From Myrmaecium sp. VS I D KN 1 (Eukaryota > Ascomycota > Dothideomycetes > Valsariales > Valsariaceae): a DNA stretch of 64,000 nt. A program made the position numbers and the translations under genes. Shown one piece after another: positions 22,265 through 33,713 of the stretch (position 1 is the first letter of the stretch; every line of letters starts with the position of its first letter). The stretch lies in the NCBI GenBank assembly GCA_019775845.1, contig JADQAV010000038.1, positions 416,812-480,811 on the forward strand. Direction: 5' to 3'. The notes beneath the pieces are model-generated. The model searched no databases, was not told the origin of the DNA, and saw only the letters and a list, made by a program, of their open reading frames with translations.

Positions 22265-22994
22265 GGCATGTAGAGGGCGTGGTGGAGGTGAAGGTGGAGG
22301 TGGAGGTGGATGTGGAGCATGATGAGGTTGGCTCAGGGAACTTTTTCTATTTAAGCTTAAATATTGGGAAATACCGACCTCCGCGTCATACATCCCTGCG
22401 GGCGCTCAATGCCCGTACGCACGTCACAAGTTGCCGAGGCTGGATTCACGGTTCACACTTCCGAAGCAGCAAAGTCTTTCTTCATGGAATGTCTCACTCA
22501 AGCAATGAGGAGGATCATTATATTAAAATCGTACACTACAAGTCTTGCTACATAATACAGGGCTCAAGTATGGAGGAAGAGCGGGCGGAAGAAAAAGAGA
22601 AAGGAACTGAAAGCACCTCGTCTGTCCAACCAAACGGAAATACTCGGACGGGACCTGGTGGAAAATATATACTGCCAATAGTAAACAACGCCGCGCGGAT
22701 GGAAACATGTTAATAACGTGCAGCGCCCAGAATTGTTCTTTTTCAGCAGAACGGGGGACAAGGAGAGAGAGAAAGAGACAGAGAAAAGAGATGGACCGGA
22801 CGGTCCCTTTCCCCCATACAACAAGGTAAACTTCCCAATAAATCTCATGAAATTTCCCCCAAATGCATACAACAACCCAAACCGATCCCATGGTGTAAAA
22901 GGGAAATGTGGTAAATGGAACTTGCCATGATGCGACGGGATTGAGAAGGGTGTAAAACAACAGAAACAAGCACCTCTTCCGTCAGCAGGCACGC
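22265..22994. other. Intergenic region between LETM1-like start and SEC7-PH stop
   Basis: Both flanking genes are on the minus strand, so this holds the promoter of the LETM1-like gene and the 3' UTR of the Sec7 gene. No coding potential recognised. Confidence 0.55.
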
Positions 22995-25900
22995 CTAAGC
23001 AGTACCAGAAGTAAGCGGCGGCTTCGCCATCTCCTCCGCCTCCTCCCTCGCCCGCCCCTCCACATCCACATCCACCGACCTCGCCCCCGCCGTCGCCACC
23101 GACTCTGCTGTTTGCGAATACACGCTCTGCCGACCGCCCGTCCCAGGGCGCGGCTGACGGAGCGAGTCGGCCTTTTTCTCGGCGGCGCGGTCGCGGTAGA
23201 TGCGCTCCTTCAACGCCTGGGCCGCGGTGAGGGAGTCGATGTACGTCTGGAACTTGACGATCTCGCGGAGCAGGTAGGCCGACTTGCGCTCCCAGTTGGC
23301 CATGGCCTTGGCGGCGTTCGGGTGCCGGGGCGAGTAGGCCATCGTCATCGGCGTGCGCAGGTCGTTGTGCTTCTGCAGCTCCTCCTCGATGCTCTGGATG
23401 TACGCCGTCAGCGCCCGGAGCTGGTCGACTTCCATCAGGTTGGAGGCCATCATGCTTTGCGTGGGCGGTGCCCAGTCGTGCAGGACGACTTTGTCACCCG
23501 GGAGACGCGCCTTCACCTGGCCGGTGGAATGGTCGATGGAGCTGCGGATCGACGTCAAGCTTGGACGGGAATGATGGCCGGTTCTCGAGGGCGTAGATCC
23601 CGGTGCATGGTTTGCTGTAGCATTGCTGTCCTGGCGGATCAAGGCGGGGTTGATGATTGCCTCGCTCCAGCCGTATTCCATGTTACTCACACCTCCAACC
23701 AGGGGCTCCTTGGAGAGGCGAGCAGACCAGTAGTTCGCGGTGGACACGAATTCCTTCACGATATCTGGGGTCCCAGCCTGGAAAAGGTGAACGGCGCCGC
23801 TTGGAAGGGAGAGAGCCCACACGTGCGGTCTGGACTTCGAGTAACCCGGGGGAGGAAGCGCACTGGCAATGGTCTGCCGCAGGAGGAAGCTCCCTAACGC
23901 TTCCGCGTTGTCCATCCAGTTGCCGCCGCCAACGACACCGCCCGTCGATGGACGAGAGTGCTTCTTGTGACGCATGGACTTGGAATTGGCGTTGAAGGAG
24001 AAGAGCCGCATCCAACCCTTCTCGATAACGGCAAAGCACTCGACCCAATTTCGATCTTTGGCCCTCTTGTCCAACGCTTCGAGATGATGCTTGTGCTTCA
24101 AAATGCCCTCCTTTGCCCACGGCGCACCAGCCAATTCGAGACTCTCGTCTTCCAACAGTGGCGCGACACGGGTGAAATCTTCGGACGCATTGTCCGATAC
24201 ACCTTCCTCTCGAATGATCGCTTGACTCAGGGCATTAGCAAACCCAATGGATTGCTGGTAGTCCTGCGCAAAATGCGATCCGAGCGACTCCATGGACATG
24301 GAGGTTTGCGTCTTCCCGAATGAAGCCTTGCTCCACGTGCTCGAACCATTCGGACTCCACACCGAATTGTCGTCCAAGCTTGTACGACTGGAGCCCACGG
24401 TGGATGCAGGATACATTCGCGGACGCGACTTGTTCTTCGAGTTCCACCCCACGCTCCGGAAGTCTCTCGTCCGACCACGATAACTGGTCGTATCTGACGG
24501 CGCTTTGCTGAGCACACTGGGAGTGCGGCGCAGCAAGCCGCCAACCGAGAGGCTATTCGTGGAAGGCTGCTCTTGGATGGTCAGCTCGCGGGCCCCATGC
24601 AGAGGCAACCGTTGTTGCCTGATGGAGTTGTAGAACTCTTTCAGCACGATCTCGATTTGGAATTCCCAGCCTTTCATCGAGCCTTCATATGGAGATCGGA
24701 CGAGGACATTGCAGTTGTCGCCAGGCGTGTCACTGGTGGACACCGCTCCTTCTGAGTCGGAACGCCCAGGCGGCCGGAGCGACAAACGGCTTCGTGAAGG
24801 TTTACTCTCCAGCGACCGCCGCTGCTCAGAATTTTCCGGCGCAAAAGTCGGGGATGCCGGAATAGACGTGCCAGATTCGTTCCACGGTATTGCACCTCGC
24901 GTTCGGTTGCCTTGCGCTCGAATCGTGTCCTCGTTCTCCTGCATGGAATCATCCGCAATCCTGCGAAGAGACGGCAGTGTGTTTTTGACAAAGTCGTGGC
25001 GGCTCATCTTCGATTCAATGTCAGCTAGATGCAGATCGGTGTTTAGCAAGAGCACCGCAAAGCATATCGAGTAGACAACATCTAGAGCAAGTTAGCAACG
25101 AATCCACAGCAAATATGTCCAAATGGGCAACTTCATTACCTGTGGATTTGAACCCATGGTTCGGATTCGACTCAACCCATCTCTGGGCAAAGGCTTGCAT
25201 GATACGATCCAATTGTTGCGACTCCGCTTTGAGCACAAGCCTGCCACACAGATCTCTCAGTGCCGCCAATATGTTCATACCCGACCAGTCGTAAAGCTCC
25301 ATGTATGCCTTTCGGACACGGATACTCCTGGGAGTCGGCTCCCCCAACCAGGCCGCTGCCCGCGACCGCGCCACGATCTCCTCCTCCCCATTAAATATCT
25401 TCTCCGCAATCTCACGATCCTCCTGCGTCGGCTCCTCGTCTTCCGGGGGCGGCTTGGTTTCCGCCTTTGCGGGCGACTCGAGGTGATCCCCATCCACCTG
25501 CAAGATGGGCAGGCTCGTGGCCGAGTGAAAGACGTCGTTATGGGATTCCGGAGAGAGCGCCGGAGACGTCCGTGCGCCCTCAATCGGCAGGGAGAGCCGC
25601 ACGGAGTCCTCCATCTCTTCCGACGCTCTCGGTTCCAGCCAAACTCGACCGTTGGCGGAGCTATGCTTGAGGAGCTCGTCGTCCGCCTTGCCCGGTGTGG
25701 TCACCACCAATGTTTCGTCTTCCGTATCTGACAGGTAAGCTGATGATCTGCCTGGCTCGGTGCTGGAGAGGTGAGGAAACTCCGGTATCTTACCAATGCC
25801 GGCCGCTCTGATCGCCAGACCGTGACGTCCCTGATCCGCCGATGTGGACGTTGGGCATGTCTGGGGCCGACGCGATTCATCCGCTAGGCCGAAGGAGTTC

Positions 25901-27801
25901 GATGGGCTTCGTCCACCGGCACTCTTGTCCTCGTTGCCGCTGCTGTCGGCAAAGAATGTCTCATCGTTGGGCTTGCCGAGCGTCGCCTTCGCGCCTCTCT
26001 TCACCTTGAGTTTGAGTTTCGGGTTGTCTGTATGATGATGGGAGGAGGGTTGCGGGGTTGGGCCCGCCGAGTCCGGCCCGTTCCCTGGGACGGTGCCGTA
26101 GGACCCTGAATCCACCGCGCGAACCGTCGCATCCTTATGGGGCGTGTAACCCGGGGAGAAGCCTCGGATGTGCTCGTCATCACTGTCGCTATCGTCGTCC
26201 TGCGTTTCTCGGCTGTCAAAGTACGAATCGAGGTGGACCGTGTCGTTCAGGTACTGGTGCATCACATTGCCGAAGCTATCGCGCGGATTCGGCTGCTGGG
26301 GAAGCAAATCCACCTTGGGTTGGGGAATGAACGGTGCGAGCGGTGGCCGAGGAGGCTCGGTGATGGATTTCTTCCTCCGGCGGAAGAACGACGAAGGCTT
26401 CTTCATGAGGGTCGGCGGCGGAGTTGATTGTTCTCGTCGCGGCTCTTTAGAGAACGCTTTCGAGTCGCGTGACGGTGGCTTAGGCAGAGCTTTCTGCTGC
26501 AGGGAGGAGGCGGAGTGGTTAACGTTGGCTTGCGTCGTCCTCGGGCGGTGCGCACCACCGGCAGCGCTGTGCGAACCTGCCTGGGGCTGAGCAGCACTTC
26601 TGGGCAGGTCGGGATGGTCGAGGTAGCCGTGCAGTCGCGGAGACGACGAGGAGTTCCCCCCGCCACCGAACACGCGCCGGAAGAATCCAGGCTGCTTCTC
26701 GCGCGGCCCTGCTGCTCCGGAAGCGGCGGGGGCCGCGCCGGCAGCAGACGTCTTCCGTATGGCGACGGTCGGGCTTGGTGCGGAGGAGTCGGCGTAGGCA
26801 GGATAAGGAAGGGGCTCCCGCTGGATCGTCGCGTTGAAGAAGTCGGTCGCCTGGGCTCTCATGGAGGCAGCGTCCTGCGGGTGCGCCTTCGCCTTCCTCG
26901 TGTTTTTGCCCGCGCCGGACTTGAGGCTGTTGTGCCTTTGGCCGGGAATCGCAGCGGCCGGGGCGTACGTGTGCCCCGAATATGTAGGCGAGACCGCGGC
27001 CGGTGCCTCTGGGAAGCGTCGCGGGCCAACGGGGACGGTTGGGGTGGGTGCCGCATCGTAGCTATCATAACCCACGTATGCCGCCGCCCCTCGGTCTACG
27101 ATGCACGACGGTGACCCCGATCGCTCATTGTAGGAGTGATCGAAACTCGCCGATCGTTTACCGAGCCTACGTGATCCTAGAGCCTGGTTATATCCAATAT
27201 CCACACTGGACGATCCGCTACCTCTGCTACCTTTTCTCGTGGGGCCTCCGCGAGCATGACCGGCCCTGGTCCCGTCCACTCTCACCTGCGTGTCATTACT
27301 ACCTCGGCCGCCGCCCCAAACGCCTCTCACGGATGGGTAGTTGGAACCGCTATTGCTCCTCCGCCCTCGCTGGCTCGGGTACCGGTGCCCAATGTCCTCG
27401 GGCAAGTCATTCTCAGCCGAAAAGGAAGAAGTGTAGGTATGTCCGCGCTGTCGGCTAGTCTGGGAAGAATCGTACTGCGTGGAGAAATAATCGCGGTTAT
27501 CAAAGCTCGAGAGGAAATCATTGCTCGAGTCAAACATGGAGCCCCCAAATTGTAGCGAGTCCAGGGACAGAAGCATGTTATCGACCACCGATGCCCGTGC
27601 ATTATCCGACAGCGACAGGTCGTGGGAGTCCCGATCGATGTCCCTCTCTTCCTTCGGCGTGGAGTCCTCATAGAAGGACGTATTATCCAAATCGTCCACG
27701 TCGGTATTGAGCGCGCGCATGGAGGGCTTCCTTCTCTGCCGCGGTGTTCTCGGAGGCGATTCATCGCGGGCCCCCCCTCTCGAGCTCAATTGAGGAGCCA
27801 T
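22995..27801 (-). CDS. Sec7-PH domain Arf guanine-nucleotide exchange factor
   Basis: Two exons, 27801-25140 and 25081-22995, with a 58-nt intron inside the Sec7 domain; 1582 aa. The first ~750 residues are disordered and Ser/Pro-rich. The Sec7 domain runs from about residue 790 (REIAEKIFNGEEEIVAR). The exchange glutamate E860 sits in LKAESQQLDRIMQAFAQRW. The exon join gives TDVVYSICFAVLLLNTDLHL, the Sec7 hydrophobic-groove motif. A PH domain follows (WAKEGILKHKHHLEALDKRA onward), then a short coiled coil (LRALTAYIQSIEEELQKHND). The combination is that of EFA6/PSD, yeast Yel1 and fission-yeast Syt22 proteins, which activate Arf at the plasma membrane and cell poles. A polarity or endocytic role is inferred from the family. 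Confidence 0.92.
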
Positions 27802-29813
27802 GATGCTGATATATGGTTATGCGCCTACTCGTCCCAAAATGGTCACCAAGTCCATGCTCGATCGCACGAAGAAAACGAGAGATAGTACGGAATGAGCAAC
27901 GGCGCTCACGGCAGGTTCGTCGCGGAGGGAGGATATACAGAGGGTGAGGGCGGCCACTTCGAACGGGCAGTTTGGGAAGGGCGGACGGAGGCTCGACGAG
28001 AGAGGGTGAAAACGATACGCGATCTCGAGAGAGCGCGAGTCGGGGAAACAAGCGGTCGGTCGGCGCGCAGGGAGAGGAGTGTAGGACAGGTGGAACTGCC
28101 TGCTCGGCCAAGCTCAAGGGAGTGCCCTGGAGGGGACGAGCACACCCTATCTGAAAAGCGGAGGTGGAGGGTGTGACAGCCGTTGGGGAGGGGGGGGCTC
28201 AGGAACCAAGTTCAGGGGCCCGGTGTTTGGTGAAGATGGAGGAGGAGTGGACACGACCGCGGCCAACGATCAACCGGGTGTAGCGTCTGTGTCCTGCAAT
28301 GGATCGTATTGCGACAATGGGCTGCACTGGGGGCCCTTCCGGGGCATGAAGGAGGGACGTGGAAGGTAATAGGGATTGTATTGTAGAGCAGCGCAAGGGC
28401 AGGTTGTCACGATGGTAGAGGGCAGGCGGACGCCAACGGAGCGACGGGGGGAGTTCAGTGCAGCGATGGCTGCATGGCCCGGGGGGCAGTCGGCTCAGGT
28501 GCGTGGCATTGTGCCGTCCACTCACTCGCCCTTCCCGGAAGCTCTCCCTCCCCCCTGGACCTCCCGTCCTCTCCTGGACACTTTCCCAGCCGCATGCCGC
28601 TCGACAACCGGCCGGCCGATGTACATACATACATTTTTTTTAGTTGATACAGCCAATGGGTGGGCGGAGATGCCCCCCCTGAAACCCTGACAGATGCAGG
28701 GGCCGAGGAGGTCATTTTACAGGGGAAAGCGGGCGCGGATCCTGCTAATCCTCTCCAAGCCACAGGGAGCGAGCGCGCGCCCCAAAAGCCATCGCATACA
28801 TACGGTACCTACTTTGGTCGGCTATTTGTTGGTCCCGTTAAATAGCAACTGCCTTCGCGAACGAGGCGGTGGTGGTGGTGGTGATCCGCAGATACGAGCG
28901 CTTCGAAAGGGACTGGGGCCGCTGGTGAACCGGAGGGGCAGATGCAAGTAAGTAGCGATTGGAAGATGATAATGTCTGCAGGACACTGCACTCAGGTGAA
29001 AGCACTTATTGGACTGTGCGAATTGGTACCTGCTTATACAGCGCGCACTATCTAACGAACTCCACTCCAACCTGCCCTGCGTGTTTTGATGGTGATCTTC
29101 TGTCTCCTGCAGATTGGCAAGTTGCAACACGTACAAATACCTCCCTCACCAGGAGAATCAGCGACTCTCCGTTTCAGCTACCAGCAAGCGTACCATCGTT
29201 CACCGGTTCTTTTTAGAAGCCCGCGAGTTTCAGTCTCTCACGCAAGATGAGCAGCAGCCAGGAGTACACTTCACGTATGTATCTACAAACCTTCACGAAC
29301 GCGTCGCGGCTGTTCGCTCGTGCATCCGAGAAATCGATCATATAAAAAAAGCAAAAGGGCGGCGGCCATGTGGGCGGGCGCCTTGCCAAGGCGTCCCGGA
29401 ACTCACAAGCTTCGACCACCGGCGGTGGAAGGACATCAAAGCGCCGCGGTTCCCGCGTCTCAGCCTCTCCCGCCCGTCGAGTCTCAGAGCACGCCCGCGG
29501 GGGGCTGGCACTGGCCAACTGCGCTGCCCGGAAGACTCGTGTGAAACACGCCTTTTCCCCCGTTCCATGTCGGAGGTTTTCTTTGTTGTTGTCGTCTTGA
29601 TGCTGGCTAGTGAACACTCTCTGTATTCTGCGGATCGCGCTCTCTTTGTTTTGCGGACGTCCTTCCCGTGGTCCACGTATGGAACGGATCCGATGGTACA
29701 TACATGGCTCTCGTACCGGGTGCTTTACGTAGCAGTCTGATACCTACTGGTGAATATCGACTCCCCTCAATACCATTCTCCGTTATTGACATTAAAGATC
29801 AAGATCCTCCAAA
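27802..29813. other. Two-kilobase region without a recognised gene
   Basis: The right neighbour (haloacid dehalogenase) ends here and the left neighbour (Sec7-PH) starts here, both on the minus strand. The sequence therefore includes the Sec7 gene promoter and probably a long 5' leader. Open frames up to about 200 codons (for example 29114-29740 +) carry no recognisable domain. There are short TACA and GGT repeats at about 28620-28640 and 28866-28882. Confidence 0.5.
28620..28642. repeat. (TACA)n plus T-run
   Basis: Three TACA-type units followed by eight T residues in the non-coding region upstream of the Sec7-PH gene. Confidence 0.6.
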
Positions 29814-30628
29814 TCACGCCTTCTGATTCTTCCGCCATTCCTCCACCTTCCCCACCACCTCATCCAGCCCACGCACCACCACCGTCGGCCTCCCCTTCTC
29901 CCCCTCCACCAACCCATCCACCCACCCCTTCCCCTCCCGATCCACCCACGCAACCTGCATCCCCATCGCGCGCGCGCCGACGACATCAAACGGATTGCCG
30001 CTCACGAGCCACAGCTCGGCCATCCGGCCCTCCTTCCCCACCTTCCGCGCCAGGTGCTCGTACACCTCCGGCGCCGGCTTGAACCGGCGCACCTCCTCCA
30101 CCACGACGATATCCCGGAAGGCATGCTGGGCGAGCGGCGCCAGCTCCGCCGACGACCGCACCGACCGGCTCACCATCGCCGCCGTGCCGTTGGAGAAGAC
30201 GACGGCGGCGAGGTGCGGGTGCGCGGCGACCTGGCGCAGGCCTGGCACGACGTCCGGGAAGACGGCGAGGCTGTCGTAGGCGTGCATGAGTGCGTCGATG
30301 GCGGCGGGTGCGAGCGAGACGGAGGACTCGGCGAGGGCGTGCTGCAGCGCGCGGCGGGTGAGCGTGCTGAAGGGTTCGTAGGAGCCTGCGTGGTTGTGTC
30401 CCCGAGTCAGTCTGGTCGTGATCGTGTCAGCGGGGGGGTTGGGCACTCCGCCCCCGAACCCATGCTGTTCAGTCGCCAGGTGTATTCCAGCTGGTACTTC
30501 CGCCACGTCGTCGAGATGGTGTCGGCTTTCTCGTCGCCGAAGTGCTCCGCGAGCTGCCGCGCGATGCTGGCGGTGGAGAGCAAGGTCCCGTAGGCGTCGA
30601 AGCAAAGGACGATCTCGTCGCTGGCCAT
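29814..30628 (-). CDS. L-2-haloacid dehalogenase (type II, HAD superfamily)
   Basis: Two exons, 30628-30460 and 30385-29814; 246 aa. The 74-nt intron has acceptor CACGCAG and an unusual donor, GTTCGG; the join gives RLNSMGSYEPF. All residues known to matter in type II L-2-haloacid dehalogenases are present: nucleophile D11 in CFDAYGTLL, the Arg in TWRKYQLEYTW, Ser-Asn in VFSNGT, Lys and Tyr in KPAPEVY, and the S-x-N-x-x-D group in SGNPFDVVGA. The enzyme hydrolyses short-chain L-2-haloacids with inversion. In fungi the physiological substrate is usually unknown. The HNH-protein gene lies head-to-head 370 bp away. Confidence 0.92.
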
Positions 30629-30998
30629 GATGTGGTTTGTCTCGATATTTGGGATACGATGGAAAGATGAAAGAATGGACCTGTCGAAGAAAGCGACACA
30701 GACTCCTAACAAGACAGATTGAATGATTTATAAGCCCAGTTGGACCGTTCGCGTGAGCATAACGACATGTCTCACCGTGAATTGCCTGAGGCCTCGATGA
30801 CGAAGGTGGGGCTGGAGCGGGATCTCCGTGTTATCCCCACACCAAACATCATGATGTCGGGGCATCCCCTGCCGCGGAACTGAGAGCTCTTCCACGATTC
30901 CTCAATCGCGCTCACCATGCCATAGGTCTTGACTTGCTGCACCCTATGTCTGACCACCACCGGGTCCATCGGCACTCACAGGTAATCAATCTCTAGCC
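30629..30998. other. Divergent promoter between dehalogenase and HNH gene
   Basis: 370 bp between two start codons facing away from each other. A minus-strand open frame of 67 codons (30772-30975) has no known motif and is probably chance. A shared bidirectional promoter is inferred. Confidence 0.5.
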
Positions 30999-31880
30999 AT
31001 GCCCACATCCAGCGAACAACGACGAGCCAACTACGAAACCTTCCGCGAATGCCTGTCCGAGCCGGTGATCCGTAAACTCGCGATCCGATCGAGCGCGACA
31101 AAACCCGGCAGGCGTAAAGCCGCCAAGGGACGAAAGAAGGCAATCAAACCCGTCGCGCCGTCGCCGTCCACGAGCGACGCGGCAGGTGAGAGCAACGATG
31201 CGGAAGAATTATGCGAGTTCGTTGATGTATGTGTACAAGTGGTGCGCGCGGCCAGAGAAGCGCTCACATGGTAGGCGAGAAACACGTGGCTGACGTCGCG
31301 ACGCATCCAGTATCTCGCCGCGGAGATCTTTGACTCCTTCCCAGAGCCCTTACAAACTCTCACCCATACCTCCATGCAGTCCGACGCCGCGCTTCATGCT
31401 GCATACAGCGATCCTCTTCCCCAGAGCACGCTTGACTCCCTCGTGGTGAACCTGCCCGTCTCGGTTACTGATTCGCTTGTCGCCTACTCCCTCATCCCTG
31501 ACTCAACCCTCAATACCCTCTCCACCTTCCTCGCGCCAGTTTTTACCACATACACCTCGACGGTCACGGCACCTCCTCCCGTCTGGAGCGCCACCAGGGC
31601 CTCCGCCTGTGAAATCTGTGGCCGTGACTGGATCCCGCTGACGTATCATCATCTCATACCGCGGAGCGTGCATGATCGGGTCCTGAAGCGTGGCTGGCAT
31701 GAAGAATGGGTGCTGAACAGTGTGGCGTGGCTATGTCGCGCCTGCCACAGCTTTGTGCATAGTATAGCGAGTAATGAGGAGCTGGCACGGGACTGGTACA
31801 CGGTGGAGCGGTTGACGGAACGTGAAGACGTCCAGAGATGGGCGGCGTGGGTTGGTCGGATCAGGTGGAAGGCGAGATGA
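30999..31880 (+). CDS. HNH-motif protein (putative nuclease, uncharacterised)
   Basis: Two exons, 30999-31226 and 31311-31880; 265 aa. The 84-nt intron has donor GTATGT, acceptor CATCCAG and a CTGAC branch site. The N-terminus is basic (KPGRRKAAKGRKKAIKP), possibly a nuclear signal. The middle is helical and acidic/neutral. The C-terminus is an HNH zinc-finger module: C176-x2-C179, H189-H190, N212, C218-x2-C221-H222 and H226, with CEICGRDW, YHHLIPRSVHDRV and LCRACHSFVH. The layout matches bacterial HNH proteins of the YisB type (Cys4-zinc, catalytic His, Asn and His). Similar genes occur in other fungi as hypothetical proteins. Nuclease activity and target are not shown. The stop is 144 bp from the convergent UNC50 stop. 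Confidence 0.85.
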
Positions 31881-32024
31881 GGAGATTTGGACGGTTTCTC
31901 TATTCAGTATAGCTGTGCGAATCATCTGTATGGATTACCAGGAAAAGTTATAAGAGGGAAAGAACGGGAGAACGGGGGGTCAGTAAGCCCGCACTCAACG
32001 TATAGGTACCTATACGTCTGTCGA

Positions 32025-33067
32025 TTAGACGGACTTGCGCAGCTGCGCTCCGGCCCAGAGGACCGGAGCAAAATGCCTGGGAAGGTTGAGCCCAAATAAG
32101 CTGACAAACCAGAGGACGACGAAGACGACCACCGGTGCAAGAAGGAGCTCAGTATGATGGAGGAATGGCAGCGCTGGAAATTTTAATTAGCCTGGGCTCA
32201 CACTCCCGTAGATTTGAACGTACCATTGTAGCCCAGGAATGTGATTACCGAATAATAGCCAAAGGCTAGCAGGTAAAGAGTGTTCCCGAGGAATAACGAC
32301 AGCCTGAGGGAGTCAGTTTAAACGAACCAAGACGGATTGGACCAACTCACCAGTAATCCTTTGCTATTACCGGCATCAACAAAAACTGTATCACGTATAG
32401 GAACACCCACACAGGCACGAACGCTCTGATAGCCACATCGAAACAATACCCGAATTCGAGCTGCTCGCCGTCTCCAGGTTGAGTGAACAGCCCCTGCCTC
32501 CTCCGGCCCGGCAGTCCTGGCACTCCCGGGCCCAGCAATCTTCCCACCAGGAAATATCCCGCAGTGGCTATGACAAGCGACAGCGCTAGGAAGTGTACGA
32601 AAATGAAGACCATCAGGATCCGGATTGTCTTCGAGAAACCATCCGCGTACGCTAAACCCCAAGCCAATGATGTGAGGAGCAGGAAAAAGGAGAGGAGATA
32701 CGTGAATGACGGATCCGGCCGGTGCCACGTATCCTTGGTTTCTATATGTCTGTGTTAGTGCAGGCGGGTTTAACGGCTGAGCGGCGAGGACGTACGTTTC
32801 TGTCACAAGTCAGCATCGGTCTGCGGCCGGAAGAGGTAGCAGGGAGCTTACATGATAGTATATGGATTTGAACACCTTCTTCGGCGCGATAATCAGGTTC
32901 GTCATTTCCCAGATGGCAAGCTCGAAATCCATCTGGGGGAACTTGAATAGCCGCCGGAAGAAACGAGGCATGCGGCGCCCTTCATTGCGGTTGCTGTTGC
33001 CCGGAAGGGTGCTGCCAAAGTTTGACGAGCTGGCATTCTGTCGCGGGAGTGATATATGCGGGTTCAT
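32025..33067 (-). CDS. GMH1: UNC50/Gmh1-family Golgi membrane protein, with a 4-nt microexon
   Basis: Five exons: 33067-32852, 32799-32796 (4 nt), 32741-32351, 32303-32224, 32173-32025; 279 aa. The joined protein reads MDFELAIWEMTNLIIAPKKV, then SIYYHKQTKDTWHRPDPSF, then about five hydrophobic segments (LLSFFLLLTSLAWGLAYA, ILMVFIFVHFLALSLVIA, VPVWVFLYVIQFLLMPVIA, and two near the end). This is the UNC50 family: inner Golgi membrane proteins implicated in receptor trafficking and, in yeast, binding the Arf exchange factors Gea1/2. A Sec7-PH exchange factor lies about 4 kb downstream on this strand, but I do not infer a functional link from position. All four introns are 47-54 nt with good ends. 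Confidence 0.93.
32796..32799 (-). other. GMH1: Four-nucleotide microexon (AAAC) of UNC50
   Basis: Flanked by GTGACAG upstream and GTACGT downstream. The upstream intron (32800-32851, 52 nt) has a CTGAC branch site; the downstream intron (32742-32795, 54 nt) has CTAAC and ends ATATAG. Adding these four bases gives the conserved YHKQTKD of the family. Skipping them shifts the frame, and reading through meets a stop. Confidence 0.85.
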
Positions 33068-33713
33068 TTTGTCCGTCCGTAGGCCACGGCCGGCTGTACG
33101 AAGCTGCGAAAGGCTACAGCCACACTCGCGAGGGAGCTGTGAGCTGCGAGGATGGGGTCGCGGTCGCGGGCGGGCGCGATGAAGGAGGAGTAGACCGTCT
33201 CGGGGGCTGGCTCTGGCGGAAGGCTCATGCGAATGAACCTGGCCAATTTTAGAGAAGACCGGGTGCGATTTACGGTGATTTTGTATTGTGATATTGTGTA
33301 GCTGCTGCCGACGGTGAAGGCTGAGGTGATGATGCCAAACAAAGCCACGGAGCTTAGACCGGGCTTTCCCGTTCCGCTAGCGCCTCGGTCTACCTGTATG
33401 TTCCTTTCAAGCTCAAGTTTCATTCCAAACCTCTCCAGTCTACGTAGACACAACTATCCATTGTTGCGACACGACACCACGACCTACGCTGCACCCAGGG
33501 CTTGACGCGCGTAATACGGCCTGCAGCGCGAACACGGATAGGGTGCGTAGAGGGGCCAAATACTAGTATCTTTTGATCTACGGCTTAAACTACGTCAACG
33601 GGCAATTCCGCATACTTACAGTTATTCGTGAGCACTCCGGTGATCTTATTATCATCTCGAATCTCCTGCTAAGCAACCACAGTTCAGTATTATTGTAATC
33701 TAATCCTTCGAAA
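33068..33713. other. Divergent 5' region of UNC50 and RNA14
   Basis: About 650 bp between start codons. On the minus strand a 129-codon open frame (33453-33064) ends in a TGA that overlaps the UNC50 ATG (ATGA). It has one hydrophobic stretch but no recognised family. The rest shows no coding signal. Confidence 0.5.

Noticed and set aside
29114-29740. A 208-codon plus-strand frame between the Sec7-PH and dehalogenase genes
   Set aside because: No recognisable motif, overlaps opposite-strand frames of equal length, and the start lacks context. Treated as non-coding.
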